Source of the DNA: Micromonospora nigra
GTDB taxonomy: Bacteria; Actinomycetota; Actinomycetes; Mycobacteriales; Micromonosporaceae
Length of the DNA: 64,000 nucleotides
Direction of reading: 5' to 3'
Assembly: GCF_900091585.1 (NCBI RefSeq)
Contig: NZ_FMHT01000002.1
Span: 55,101 to 119,100, forward strand
Made by a program: the position numbers and the translations under genes. Below the pieces are notes generated by a model that was not told the DNA's origin, ran no database searches, and worked only from the letters and a program-made list of their open reading frames with translations. This document shows, one piece after another, positions 50,568 through 59,644 of this stretch (position 1 is its first letter; each line of letters opens with the position of its first letter).

Positions 50568-50934
50568 CAGGTCTCCTTCGGGGGTGAGCTCGGACGTCCG
50601 GTCTGCCTTCCGGGATGCGACCGCCTTATGCGCGAGCGCAACCCGGTGTGCCTCCGCCGAGCGCGGTAAGGGCGTGCGCCGTGCTGATCACGCTTTGCAC
50701 TGGTAGCCCGTGGTTGAGCTCCGCGTATGCAGCAGGTCGTTCGGCGGTTGGATCTCGGCCGTTGCGTCGCGGCGGCCGTGGACTGAGCGTGGCACCGGGC
50801 CGACTGGGGTTACCAGACCGTGAAAGGCGCTCGGGAAGGTGCGCGAAAGGTGCGTTCGCCCACTGTCGATGTCTTCGCCGGTACTCTGTGGACGATTCCG
50901 CTCCGGTTACTTGAGGTATGTGGGGGGAAACGTC
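50568..50934. other. divergent regulatory region of the preQ0 operon
   Basis: A 367-base gap between folE (-) and the TPR-type regulator (+). No convincing gene is inside. It must hold the main promoter of the 14.5-kb operon and probably the regulator's binding site. GGGGGGAAA just before 50935 is the regulator's ribosome site. No clear preQ1-type riboswitch fold was seen by eye. Confidence 0.55.
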
Positions 50935-52356
50935 ATGAGGCTGCCTTCACGTATCGTCAACCCGGTCTTGGCGGTGCTGCTCGACGGAAGTGGCTTTACC
51001 TCGCTCGACGAGTTCGCCGCTGCGGTCAATGCTCTGGCGAACCAGGAGTACGGCCTTCACCTGTCCTATGACCATGTGGGGGTGAAACGCTGGCTGTCAG
51101 GCGGGACCTGTCGGCAGCCGGAGGTGGTGGCCGAGGTGCTGTCCCGGGCCTGGGGTGTCGAGATCCCGGTTGCCGTGATCTGGCCTCAGTCCCGTGGCGG
51201 CGCCCCTCCGGCGGCACCACACCTCGTTCCCTGCGTGGCCCCTCGTACGCTTGATGAGTTGGCCGCCTACATCGGGAGCGACATGCTGACCAGGCGCGCA
51301 CTTCTGACCGACGCGATTGCCTTCACTGCGGGTGAGGCGTTGAGCGATCCGCTGTTGCGCTGGCTTGCCGGGCCTGCGGGGCGGCTACCGGACAGCTCCG
51401 CGCCAACATCGCACCGCTTGACCATCTCGACTGTCACGAGAATCGAAGCTGCCACTGCCGCGTTCGGCGCCGAAGATGCGGCGATCGGCGGCGGCCTAAG
51501 CCGGGAGGCCGCGGTCGGGCAGCTGAAACACGCCGTCGACCTGCTGCGCGAGACGTCCTACACCGACGCGGTGGGCAACCGGATGCTCGCTGCGATCGCC
51601 GAGCTTGCCGGAATGGCGGGCTGGATGAGCCATGATGTGCAGATGGCCGGCCCCGCCCAGCGGTACTTCACCCTGGGGTTGCAGGCCGCTCGCGAATCCA
51701 CCGACCGGCGATCGACGCTCCTGCAGGTCAGCCTTCTGGCGGACATGGCCCGGCAGATGCGCGACCTAGGACACCCGGCCACCGGACTGCAACTGGTCGA
51801 CGCTGCCCTGGCGCTGCTGCCGCGCGGGCGGTACCCGGCCGCCGCGGCGATGCTGTGGAACCTGCGTGCGCGGATGCTCGGCCCGCTCGGCCCCTCCTCG
51901 ATCAGCGAGCTCAAGCACGCGGTCCGGTTGGCCGAGGATCTGCTCGCCGACGCGGACCCTGGCGATGATGACCTGCTGGCATACACCGGCCGAGCCGAAC
52001 TTGCCGGCAACGCGGCCCTCGCGTGGCAGGACGCGGCCGGCCATATCCCGGCTCTCGCCGCACACGCAGAAGAACAAGCCCTCGCCGCACTCGAAGCACG
52101 TTCGCCCGGCTACTCCCGCTCGACCGTCTTCGACCAGATTTGCCTCAGCACAGCCCGCTTCACCGGAATCGACCCAGATCAAGCCGCCACCGACGGCCAT
52201 CAAGCGATCGACTTGGCCGCTGAGGTCGCCACCTCCGCGCGCGTGCTCGACAGGCTGAGCTCACTGCTGACCCACTCTGCGCCGCACGCCGCCCGGCCTA
52301 CGGTCCGGGCGTTCCGGGAACGACTGATCGTTACCCTCCGCGCCGCGGCGGCCTGA
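50935..52356 (+). CDS. TPR-type transcriptional regulator, probable pathway regulator
   Basis: A 473-residue protein in the style of Streptomyces regulators with an N-terminal DNA-binding-like domain (residues 1-~85, with YDHVGVKRWLSGGTCRQPEVVAEVLSRAWG resembling an HTH; quoted for description in parts) and a long alpha-helical TPR-like array from ~170 to the end (AGMAGWMSHDVQMAGPAQRYF type repeats). It is divergent from folE and the best candidate for controlling the operon. ATG 50935 has a GGGGGG ribosome site; an upstream open extension is ignored. Confidence 0.7.
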   Translation: MRLPSRIVNPVLAVLLDGSGFTSLDEFAAAVNALANQEYGLHLSYDHVGVKRWLSGGTCRQPEVVAEVLSRAWGVEIPVAVIWPQSRGGAPPAAPHLVPCVAPRTLDELAAYIGSDMLTRRALLTDAIAFTAGEALSDPLLRWLAGPAGRLPDSSAPTSHRLTISTVTRIEAATAAFGAEDAAIGGGLSREAAVGQLKHAVDLLRETSYTDAVGNRMLAAIAELAGMAGWMSHDVQMAGPAQRYFTLGLQAARESTDRRSTLLQVSLLADMARQMRDLGHPATGLQLVDAALALLPRGRYPAAAAMLWNLRARMLGPLGPSSISELKHAVRLAEDLLADADPGDDDLLAYTGRAELAGNAALAWQDAAGHIPALAAHAEEQALAALEARSPGYSRSTVFDQICLSTARFTGIDPDQAATDGHQAIDLAAEVATSARVLDRLSSLLTHSAPHAARPTVRAFRERLIVTLRAAAA

Positions 52357-52380
52357 ACGCCTCTGCAGGTTGCTGCCCGC

Positions 52381-53262
52381 TCATCCGACAGGTGACCAGC
52401 GGATGGAGCGGTCACCCGCGCGTAGCGACGCGATTCGCAGCGCAGCCTCGCGTGCGTGCGGCGGAGAGGATGGCGCGCGACGGATGTGCGCAGCAACCGA
52501 TCGCAGCTCATAGATGTCGCGGAGGATTTCCCAGCCGGTCTCCAGGGTCGGGTCCGCGCCATACGCGGTAAGCATCTGGGTCAGCAACTGCGGCGACCCA
52601 CCGAACCGTTCCTCAGCGGCGGCCGGAATGAGATCCCACTCGCGCGGCGCGGTCGCAGCGTTGTCCCAATCAGCGACCAACCGACCGGTGCGGGCCGAGA
52701 TGACGTTGCCTAACTGTGCGTCACCATGCACTAGGCCGGCACCCAAGCGGGACTCGACCGCGTCAAGGCCGCGCTGCAGCTCGACCGCCCTCGCATCGAG
52801 CCACCGCCGGTCTGATTCATGCAGCCAACTGCTGGCCTGAACGGCCGCGACGAGCCGGTCCAGCGGACGGAACACCGGGAGGACAAACGGCGGCCCCAGA
52901 CTGTGCAGCCGTCGCAACAGCCCGCCCAGTTCTGCGCCGGTGACCGGTTCCGGATTCGGGCAAATATCGGCCTGTTCCCAGAATGTGACCGGGGTGCCTT
53001 CCTCCTGGCCGCCGTCGACGATGATCGGCTGGTCGACCCCCTTAACCGGCACCACGCTGGGGAAGTCCTCACGCACCAGCCAGCGGGTCACCTCGACCGC
53101 CCGCATGGCCCGTCCCACAGCATCGGCGCCTCGGCCGACACGCACGATGATGCGAGCTCGGGGCAGAAGAAACACCGCGTTGCTGTGGATACGTACCGGG
53201 CGCAGACCCCGAATATCGAGACCCGCCAGACGGCACGCTGTCCGCGCCTCCGCCTCAGTCAT
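52381..53262 (-). CDS. aminoglycoside-phosphotransferase-family protein
   Basis: A 293-residue APH-fold kinase. Catalytic loop LVHGDAQLGNVI near residue 180 and metal-binding LVADWDNAATAPREWDL near 200; the ATP-binding segment is RIIVRVGRG near 40. Convergent with the regulator gene (24 bases between stops). It might confer resistance or salvage a substrate; the link to the preQ0 operon is only proximity. Confidence 0.8.
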   Translation of the reverse strand: MTEAEARTACRLAGLDIRGLRPVRIHSNAVFLLPRARIIVRVGRGADAVGRAMRAVEVTRWLVREDFPSVVPVKGVDQPIIVDGGQEEGTPVTFWEQADICPNPEPVTGAELGGLLRRLHSLGPPFVLPVFRPLDRLVAAVQASSWLHESDRRWLDARAVELQRGLDAVESRLGAGLVHGDAQLGNVISARTGRLVADWDNAATAPREWDLIPAAAEERFGGSPQLLTQMLTAYGADPTLETGWEILRDIYELRSVAAHIRRAPSSPPHAREAALRIASLRAGDRSIRWSPVG

Positions 53263-53425
53263 CCACTACCGAACCGAACAGCCCTTGACCAGCATATCCC
53301 CGCCCTGCTCCCTTATCCGACTCAAACGCCTGCGTTTGCGTCTACGGTATCCACGGATGAGGTGCTGCACAGTGTCGCGGGTGCCACGTGAGCTATGGGG
53401 GCGCAGTAAGGGTCTACCGCCGAAC

Positions 53426-53442
53426 TGATGCCGGCGGCATCA
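53426..53442 (+). repeat. dispersed palindrome, intergenic copy
   Basis: TGATGCCGGCGGCATCA, first of a close pair. Confidence 0.9.
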
Positions 53443-53508
53443 ACGGCGGAAATCCTCATCGGCCAGAGTCTCGGCTTGAGTCGTCGGCGGCCCGTCGTTA
53501 GCGAGGTT

Positions 53509-53523
53509 GATGCCGGCGGCATC
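53509..53523 (+). repeat. dispersed palindrome core, intergenic copy
   Basis: Second of a close pair, with extra GGTTGA/TCAACC flanking complementarity. Confidence 0.88.
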
Positions 53524-53738
53524 GCTCAACCCGCACGCCACCGGGAAGCATCACGGTCGCTGCGGTTGCCAGGCAACGTGGGCGCATGCAGACGTCGCCG
53601 CTCGTGTGTTCGCTTTGCTTGCTCGGCCTGCCAATGTCACTCAGCTCACCGGGCGGCGGCACCTCTGCGCCGGCGGCCATCAGTTACTCGATCGTAGGAT
53701 GGGGCCTCACCCCTCCTTCGGATTGAGGTAACCACCCT

Positions 53739-54098
53739 ATGGCTAATCAGCACGGAATCGATGAGCAGCCCATCACTGCGTTACCCCTCCTAGCTGCGCA
53801 ACTGGAGGCTGGCAAGTTCGCAGTACAGGCGCATTTGAGTCTCCTGCCGCAGGCCGATCTGTCGCCGGAGGACTTGACGACGCTGGAGCGACAGTGGGAA
53901 GAGTCCCTGCCTGAGCTGTACGAGATGTTCGAGCTTCCCGGGCAGAACTGGCTTTCTCAACCAGGTCTGCCCTCGTCAACTAGAGGCGAGGTGGAGCGTT
54001 ACCTCGAACTGGTTCAAGAAGTAAATCGCCTAACCAGAGAGGCAATTAGCAAGCTTAAGGAACTTCAGCGCAAAACCGGCAATAAGCCTGATTTGTGA
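53739..54098 (+). CDS. hypothetical protein
   Basis: A 119-residue acidic, mainly helical protein, beginning MANQHGIDEQPITALP and ending with a Lys/Arg/Glu-rich helix likely to form a coiled coil (residues ~85-110). No family recognised. GAGGTAA precedes the ATG. Its lower GC third positions toward the 3' end match the somewhat AT-richer stretch that continues to 55.4 kb. Confidence 0.55.
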   Translation: MANQHGIDEQPITALPLLAAQLEAGKFAVQAHLSLLPQADLSPEDLTTLERQWEESLPELYEMFELPGQNWLSQPGLPSSTRGEVERYLELVQEVNRLTREAISKLKELQRKTGNKPDL

Positions 54099-54305
54099 CT
54101 TCCGGGCTGATGATTCAATGGCATCATGGAACTTCCACGACGCCTACAGGAGGGACGACCCAAAAGCCGATTTAGCCCGAGAGTGCGACTTTTAGTCCGA
54201 TTGCGCAGCGCTGGACGCATCCATAACCTAGAGCGTTCGGTGCCATGAAAAGCGCGAGGAGCGCTACGACGCTCCTCACGAGACGAACACGGGGGAGATG
54301 AAGGC

Positions 54306-55472
54306 ATGACCGGCTGGGCAGGCCTGCTGGCGCTGATCCTGATCTGGTCCGCAGTCGGCTACCGCTCTTGGAGCCTGCTCCGTCATCCGCGGGGCACGAT
54401 CGCGTGGGCTTGGTGGCGATCACTTTTCGCTTTGGCCGGCGCCGTTTCGCTCTTTTACCCGCCAGGTTACAACGCCGCCTACTCACTCCTCAACATCCCC
54501 AACGTTGCGGAGCTGGTAGGGCACTGGTTAATCCTGATCAGTGGATGGCAGGCCGCCGCTGTCCTCATCTTCCTGGCATACGGCAACGAGCCGGTTGTGG
54601 CTCGCCGGATGCTGTGGAGGCGTGGCATGCTGGTGCTTGCCACGCTCGCGGTAGCCACATACTTCTTCATTAGGATCCCCGCCGAGACGAATACGACCAA
54701 GTTTACGACCGTTTACGCTGACGCGCCTTTCATCAATCACTACTGGATTACATACCTGGTAGCGGTTAACATTCTGCAAGCGGATATCGCCCGCCTATTC
54801 ATGAGTTACTCGATGAAGAGCACCCGAGAGGCTTTGAGGATCGGGCTAAGGATTATCGCCCTGGGCGTCCTCGTCGGATCGCTGTACTGGATGCACTGGA
54901 TTGCCTTTTTGATCTTCCAGAACTCCACCGGCGAAACTCCCGAGTGGATCGAACTGTGGGGAGCTGTAGCAGCGGTTAGTGCCGTACTGCTGGTGGTCAT
55001 TGGATCGACGATCCCGGTCTGGGGACGGCACGTCGGGCTGAGAGGACCGCTGACCACATGGCGGGAGTTCCGCGCACTGAATAAACTGACGCCACTGTGG
55101 GAAGCGCTGACGACCGAGATTCCGGACATCGCCCTGCAAGAGTCGGGTGCCGACACCTTGTCCTATCGGCTCTACCGACGCCGAGTCGAGATCCTGGACG
55201 GGATCCTTGCGCTTCGCCCCTACAGAGACCCGGATGCTGAGCAGCGGCTACGAGCGCAGTTGGGGGAGCAGTCGATCGAGGCGGACCAAGTAGACGCAAG
55301 GGTGGAGGCCGCGATGATCGAGCATGCACTCAACGCCCGGCGTCTGGGACAACCTGCCGGCCGACCCGCATCCGGTGCCACCCAAGTATCGGTGAGAGAA
55401 GATGTAGCCTGGTTGTGCACCTTGAGCAGGGAGTTTGCTCGTCTTCAGACACGTAATGCAGAGGGCCGGTGA
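54306..55472 (+). CDS. MAB_1171c-type membrane protein
   Basis: A 388-residue protein with seven hydrophobic segments in residues 1-240 (GLLALILIWSAVGY, SLFALAGAVSLFY, a Trp-rich segment near 80, and others) and a soluble helical C-terminal third. The layout and the adjacent ImmA/IrrE and XRE genes match the MAB_1171c putative transporter group of actinobacteria. Function unknown. Codon usage is somewhat less GC-biased than neighbours, suggesting a different history. GTGA overlap with the peptidase gene. Confidence 0.7.
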   Translation: MTGWAGLLALILIWSAVGYRSWSLLRHPRGTIAWAWWRSLFALAGAVSLFYPPGYNAAYSLLNIPNVAELVGHWLILISGWQAAAVLIFLAYGNEPVVARRMLWRRGMLVLATLAVATYFFIRIPAETNTTKFTTVYADAPFINHYWITYLVAVNILQADIARLFMSYSMKSTREALRIGLRIIALGVLVGSLYWMHWIAFLIFQNSTGETPEWIELWGAVAAVSAVLLVVIGSTIPVWGRHVGLRGPLTTWREFRALNKLTPLWEALTTEIPDIALQESGADTLSYRLYRRRVEILDGILALRPYRDPDAEQRLRAQLGEQSIEADQVDARVEAAMIEHALNARRLGQPAGRPASGATQVSVREDVAWLCTLSREFARLQTRNAEGR

Positions 55473-56053
55473 GAGCTTTGATCTTGCCTACTCTCCGTCG
55501 GATCACCACGCCGATATCAAACCGCCTCGCCGCTCGCAAAGGTTCTGGGCGTTGTGCCAAGTCGCCTAAATCGACTGCGCGGTCTAAGCTTCGCGAGCTG
55601 AACCTTGAACTGCCTTCGCCATTCTCAGCTGACGCTCTATGCGCCGCCGTTAGCCGGCAACGCAACCGGCCTATCGTCATTCTTGAGGTCGACCGCCTTG
55701 ATGCTACCGGGCCTTGTGGGCTTTGGGTGGAGACGGACACCGTCGACTACGTCATGGTAGCCAAAGCGGCAACGAAGACGCACCGCGATCACATAGTGCT
55801 GCACGAGCTGGGTCACCTCGTCTACGACCACCAAGGCGTCTTGGGGCGGGAAAGCCTGCATCTCAGCTTCCCAAACCTGAGTCCAGCAGTCGTTCGCCGT
55901 GCCCTAGGCCGGGGATCCTATGATGCCCATGAGGAGCGCGAAGCGGAGGTTTTCGCCTCTGTTGTTATGGAGCAAGTAACTCGTGAGCAGGAGGGTCGAG
56001 CCGTCGGCCACGATCGCGAGGTGCTTGCTAGCCTCCGCGACATCTTCGAGTAG
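55469..56053 (+). CDS. ImmA/IrrE-family metallopeptidase-like protein
   Basis: A 194-residue protein with the zinc-peptidase motif HELGHLVYDH near residue 112 and a downstream Glu (EEREAEVFASVVM near 155) as third ligand. ImmA/IrrE proteases typically cleave an XRE repressor to switch on genes. The convergent XRE gene at 56060 is the obvious target. Basic N-terminal ~40 residues precede the domain. GTG 55469 overlaps the membrane protein stop. Confidence 0.82.
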   Translation: MRALILPTLRRITTPISNRLAARKGSGRCAKSPKSTARSKLRELNLELPSPFSADALCAAVSRQRNRPIVILEVDRLDATGPCGLWVETDTVDYVMVAKAATKTHRDHIVLHELGHLVYDHQGVLGRESLHLSFPNLSPAVVRRALGRGSYDAHEEREAEVFASVVMEQVTREQEGRAVGHDREVLASLRDIFE

Positions 56054-56059
56054 GCCGAA

Positions 56060-56548
56060 TCAGTTTCCGGACTCTCGATCCGTCGGTCGCCGGGGAGAGG
56101 TGTCGAGCCCTTCGATAGCGCGAACATGCTCCACAATGTCGGCGATATGACTCAGACTCTTCGGCGATAGGCCGCCCAGCCGTGTTGCGACTCGGGTAAC
56201 CCCTGCGTCAGCAAGCAGTTTGACTAGGGCCAGTTCGTCAGCGATGGCGCGCGATTTCGCGTCGTCGAAAAAGTAGGCCGGTGAGACGTCGAAGAAGCTC
56301 GCCAGAGATTCCAGGTGACGTTTTGTCGGGTTGTCGCGCTCGCCGCGTCGCAGCATCCACAGGTAACTTGCGGAGATCGTTGAGTTCCCTGCCGACTTCG
56401 CCATCGCCGCAGCAACTTCTTCATTGCTGTGGGGCGTGCCATCCGGTCGACGAATCGTGTCAAACAGGTTATTGATCTTATCGGCTAGCGACCACCTCGA
56501 TCGATCCACGCTAGCCTCTACGCCTTCGCCTGGCTCGCTCGCGGCCAT
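56060..56548 (-). CDS. XRE-family regulator
   Basis: A 162-residue protein with an HTH at about residues 20-85 (NEEVAAAMAKSA, ISASYLWMLRRGERDNPTKRHLESLASFF; short parts quoted) and a helical C-terminus. Tail-to-tail with the ImmA/IrrE gene, six bases apart. ATG 56548 has GGGGGAA upstream. Likely repressor of its own module; the palindrome CCTGAG-N6-CTCAGG upstream is a candidate operator. Confidence 0.8.
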   Translation of the reverse strand: MAASEPGEGVEASVDRSRWSLADKINNLFDTIRRPDGTPHSNEEVAAAMAKSAGNSTISASYLWMLRRGERDNPTKRHLESLASFFDVSPAYFFDDAKSRAIADELALVKLLADAGVTRVATRLGGLSPKSLSHIADIVEHVRAIEGLDTSPRRPTDRESGN

Positions 56549-56904
56549 CGTTCCCCCAGCTTCCCGCGACAACCGGCGTGGATCCGGTGTGGTTTGACCA
56601 TCACATCAGTTGAATCCGTAGCTTACCTGAGCTTAGACTCAGGCGGGCCATCGCTCAACTAGCGTGAAGGGGCGGAGCGGTGACCTTCACAGGGGTAACG
56701 GGGGTGGAGGGGCGCGATGAGAGGCGACCGCGGTGCGGCGGTCCCTCCATCGTGCCCCTCTAACCGTTGCGCCATGTTGCCGCCAGCCCGCCTCTTGGCA
56801 TCCGTACACCAACTTCGACCAGCTCAGACCTCATGGCTGGTGCAAAGGAAGCTACAGGACCGACCCATATCGAAGCTAGGGCATGACTACGGGGGTAGAC
56901 GACC
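56549..56904. other. regulatory region upstream of the XRE gene
   Basis: 356 bases without a supported gene. Contains the inverted repeat at 56626-56643 and a stretch near 56730-56780 that looks like a tRNA D-arm on the minus strand but lacks the rest of a tRNA. Presumably holds divergent promoters for the XRE gene and for the small protein at 56905. Confidence 0.5.
56626..56643. promoter_or_regulatory. CCTGAG-N6-CTCAGG inverted repeat, candidate operator
   Basis: Perfect 6-bp half-sites with a 6-base spacer (CTTAGA), 78 bases upstream of the XRE start, typical size for an XRE dimer site. Confidence 0.45.
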
Positions 56905-57237
56905 ATGTCCAGGACCAGTTACGCAATAGCCCAGCAGTGCCATCCAGACAACGAAGTCACGGCTGTGGGGGCCTACGACCCGGACGAGTTGGTGGCCGTG
57001 CCTGCATGGACCGTGAAGGTCGCCCGAGGCTTGGCCGCAACCCTCGCTCACTGCGCCGACCTGCAGAAGACCATCGACTTTGGACAGCAGCCCGATGTCG
57101 ACAGCATCGTCGAGGCAGCTACCGCCTTTAACCCTCTTCCCGAGCATGAAGACATCGGCTCAACACAACAGCTCGCTGAGCTGCTCCAGGAGACCGCCCA
57201 AGTCCTGAGTGAATCGCTACAAAACGGTCAAGATTGA
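56905..57237 (+). CDS. hypothetical protein
   Basis: A 110-residue acidic protein beginning MSRTSYAIAQQCHPDNEV with several Gln/Glu-rich helices toward the C-terminus. No recognised family, no signal peptide. ATG 56905. It stands alone between the XRE module and a palindrome-bearing gap. Confidence 0.5.
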   Translation: MSRTSYAIAQQCHPDNEVTAVGAYDPDELVAVPAWTVKVARGLAATLAHCADLQKTIDFGQQPDVDSIVEAATAFNPLPEHEDIGSTQQLAELLQETAQVLSESLQNGQD

Positions 57238-57594
57238 GGTACCCGATCCTGCCACCGCAAGGACACGGGTTAACGCCGGGTGGTGAGCGACCGGCTCTGG
57301 CACCAAGAGCATGAGCAGCATCTGGCGACGAGCTGCGGGCGGGTCTGCTGGGCACACATTCATACCCGTCCGCTAGGCGATCGCGGCCCATGAGCGGCAA
57401 CCGCGAGCACCAGATGTATTAGGGACCCGGCCGACGATGCGCCGGGATTGATGCCGGCGGCATCACCTACCGTTGTATGGGGGCGCACCGCCCGCTGCAG
57501 GGCGGGGGTGGCGAGGCTGGCAGTCGGAGGTCGTCCGGTGACGGCTCCGTCTGGTGTACCGGGGCCGGGGTGCCCCCTCGGGGCGGCCGATTCG
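57238..57594. other. intergenic segment with one palindrome copy
   Basis: 357 bases between convergent genes, with a palindrome copy at 57449-57465. No gene supported. Open frames here are Pro/Arg-rich. Confidence 0.45.
57449..57465 (+). repeat. dispersed palindrome, intergenic copy
   Basis: TGATGCCGGCGGCATCA between convergent genes. Confidence 0.9.
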
Positions 57595-58401
57595 TTATCG
57601 GCGACCTCGTTCGGCGTCGTGCTGGCTGACCCGGTTGATGTAGGCGGCGAGCGCCGTAGCGATGTCGGAAGCAGTGACTTTCTCGCCGTCGGCGTTGATG
57701 CCATAGGTTTCGGAGAACCAACGCGGGTCGTCAGGGGCCATCCTCGCGTAGGTGCCGAGGAAGCCAGCGGGCTCCTGGTACAGCGAGATGACAGTCCCGT
57801 GCGGCCACCGCCGCTCCCAGCGTACGTAGCGCCTCGCGTACTTGGGGTTCGGCGTACGCCGCACCGGCGGGTAGGGCGTCCAACCGTGGTCGAGCAAGGC
57901 CTGCGCGACCCCGGCGACGTGCTCCCGGCCGGGGGCCGAGGTTCGGTCTTCGAGCTCGCTGATCAGCGCGTTCAGCGTGCCCGGTGCCGCCGGTTGCTGC
58001 ACCACAGTGGTGCGCCGACCGGTGGCGCTGGCCACGATCTCGACATCCTGGTGGTCATACGCTCCACGCACTGCTGATGGTGATGCCTCCATTTCAGCGG
58101 CCAGCGCCTCCTGCGTATACGGGCGCGGGCTGACGAACTCGCGGGCATAGGCAACCAACAGCCGGATGCGCTCCTCGGCTGCGGCCTTGACACGCTGCTG
58201 CTCGCCTAGGGCGAACAGCAGCGGATCGTAGTCGTGTGTGGTCCACACTTCGCGCAGTCGCCGCACGGTGTCGGCTCGGCATGTCAGCACCTCCTTCAGC
58301 TGCCGCTCGTAGAGGTCGGTTTCGTGGTCGTCAGCGTGGGCAGGCAGGGGGCGAGGCAAGGGGTGGAGCAGGGCGGCGATGTCATCGGTGAGATCAGGCA
58401 T
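57595..58401 (-). CDS. hypothetical protein with possible HTH
   Basis: A 268-residue soluble protein. A central region (YTQEALAAEMEASPSAVRGAY near residues 125-145; quoted in part) resembles a sigma-region-4-like or HTH segment, and the C-terminal half contains WERRWPHGTVISLYQEPAGF. Function not recognised. Start uncertain: ATG 58401 or ATG 58430. Divergent from the nitrilase-family gene. Confidence 0.55.
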   Translation of the reverse strand: MPDLTDDIAALLHPLPRPLPAHADDHETDLYERQLKEVLTCRADTVRRLREVWTTHDYDPLLFALGEQQRVKAAAEERIRLLVAYAREFVSPRPYTQEALAAEMEASPSAVRGAYDHQDVEIVASATGRRTTVVQQPAAPGTLNALISELEDRTSAPGREHVAGVAQALLDHGWTPYPPVRRTPNPKYARRYVRWERRWPHGTVISLYQEPAGFLGTYARMAPDDPRWFSETYGINADGEKVTASDIATALAAYINRVSQHDAERGRR

Positions 58402-58458
58402 ACCCTTACAGTAGGCAAGTAGCTGCATAGTATGCAAGGGTCTGTCATGTGTGCGCCT

Positions 58459-58473
58459 GATGCCGGCAGCATC
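58459..58473 (+). repeat. dispersed palindrome, one-mismatch variant
   Basis: GATGCCGGCAGCATC in the divergent region before the nitrilase-family gene. Confidence 0.7.
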
Positions 58474-58590
58474 GGTTAGCCAGCGAGCCCAACTGGGGGC
58501 TACTGCCGGTACGGCGCCAAGGATCGGCGTATGTTCGAGACGATCGTGCAACCGCCGCCGTAGCGCTGTGGGTGCGCTTGGCGGCGTCGG

Positions 58591-59457
58591 GTGGTAGTGG
58601 GCAGTGTGGCACTCGTGGATGCCATAACGATCGCCGTTGCTCAACCGATGGTGACTTGCGAGCCCGCTGCGAACGGATCAATTACGCGCGTACTCATGCG
58701 CGAGGCGCATGAGCGGGGAGCACGCCTGCTGCATTTTCCCGAGGGAGCACTCACCGGCTACGCCGGGCAGGCGAAGGGGCACTTTGCCGGCTGGGCCATC
58801 GACTGGACGCCCGTACGGGCGCAGCTCGACGAGATCGCTGAACTCGCGGGTGAGCTCAATCTATGGGTCGTACTGGGCGGCAACCACCGCCTGACTGGCT
58901 CCCATCGCCCGCACAACAGCCTGTATGTGATCTCCAACCGGGGAGAGATCGTTGATCGTTACGACAAGCGGTACCTCTCCCACGCCGAGGTGACCGATTT
59001 CTATTCGCCCGGCTTCGAGCCGGTGGTCATCGATGTGCCCGGCTTCCGTTTCGGCTTGGCGCTCTGTATCGAGATCAATTTTGCGGAGGTGTTCCTCGAC
59101 TACCTGCATCGTGACGTGGACTGCGTGCTGCTTTCCTCCTTCTCCCAGGACCCGGTGTTCGGCGTGATCGCCCAGGGTTACGCCGCAGGCAACTGTCAGT
59201 GGATCAGCGTTTCGGTGCCCGCCCAGTGCAGCCTGGCCATGCCAAGCGGAGTCGTGGGCCCGGACGGCACCTGGCTAGGGCGGTGCGCCTCCGACGGTCG
59301 CAGTGGATTGGTGTGTGTCGACCTTGACCGGCATGCGCCGGAGCTGAATGTGGCTCTTAAGGCCGCCCGACCCTGGCGCGCCACCGCCCGCGCCGGGGTG
59401 ATCTACGAACAGCGCCGCGTGCAGGACCCGCGCAGCAGCGATCGCACAGCGTCGTAG
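58591..59457 (+). CDS. carbon-nitrogen hydrolase (nitrilase superfamily)
   Basis: A 288-residue amidase/nitrilase-fold enzyme with the catalytic triad visible: Glu in FPEGALTGY (near 51), Lys in YDKRYLSH (near 125) and Cys in LALCIEINFAEVF (near 157). Substrate unknown; an amide or nitrile is expected. If it acts with the preQ0 operon, the nitrile of a deazapurine would be a candidate, but the distance of 8 kb makes that speculative. GTG 58591 is one of several possible starts. Confidence 0.82.
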   Translation: MVVGSVALVDAITIAVAQPMVTCEPAANGSITRVLMREAHERGARLLHFPEGALTGYAGQAKGHFAGWAIDWTPVRAQLDEIAELAGELNLWVVLGGNHRLTGSHRPHNSLYVISNRGEIVDRYDKRYLSHAEVTDFYSPGFEPVVIDVPGFRFGLALCIEINFAEVFLDYLHRDVDCVLLSSFSQDPVFGVIAQGYAAGNCQWISVSVPAQCSLAMPSGVVGPDGTWLGRCASDGRSGLVCVDLDRHAPELNVALKAARPWRATARAGVIYEQRRVQDPRSSDRTAS

Positions 59458-59644
59458 TTGTCCCGCGAGCCCTCGCATGGCAAGCCTTCTGTTGCCCTGG
59501 ATGGCGGTTGCCTTGGGGCTCGTGCGCGCACGGGACGCGGCGTCGCTTGGCCGCGTCGAGGGCCGTCTGGGTGACGCCGACGGCGCGGGCCAGCTTTCCG
59601 GTCTAGTCGATGCCGCCGACCGCCGCTGGGCTGGCGAGGCCGGC

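Larger units (their letters stand above)
53263..53738. other. gene-poor segment with two palindrome copies
   Basis: 476 bases with no supported gene. Palindrome copies sit at 53426-53442 and 53509-53523, 67 bases apart in the same orientation. The second is partly extended by GGTTGA / TCAACC arms with a bulge. Open frames across it are Arg/Ala-rich and not protein-like. Confidence 0.5.

Noticed and set aside
50568..50934. preQ1 riboswitch upstream of folE
   Set aside because: No recognisable H-type pseudoknot core with the A-rich tail could be seen by eye; a covariance-model search would settle it.
56730..56785. tRNA-like sequence on the minus strand
   Set aside because: A D-arm-like GGCGCAACGGTTAGA occurs, but no TTCGANTC T-arm, acceptor pairing or 3' end could be found.
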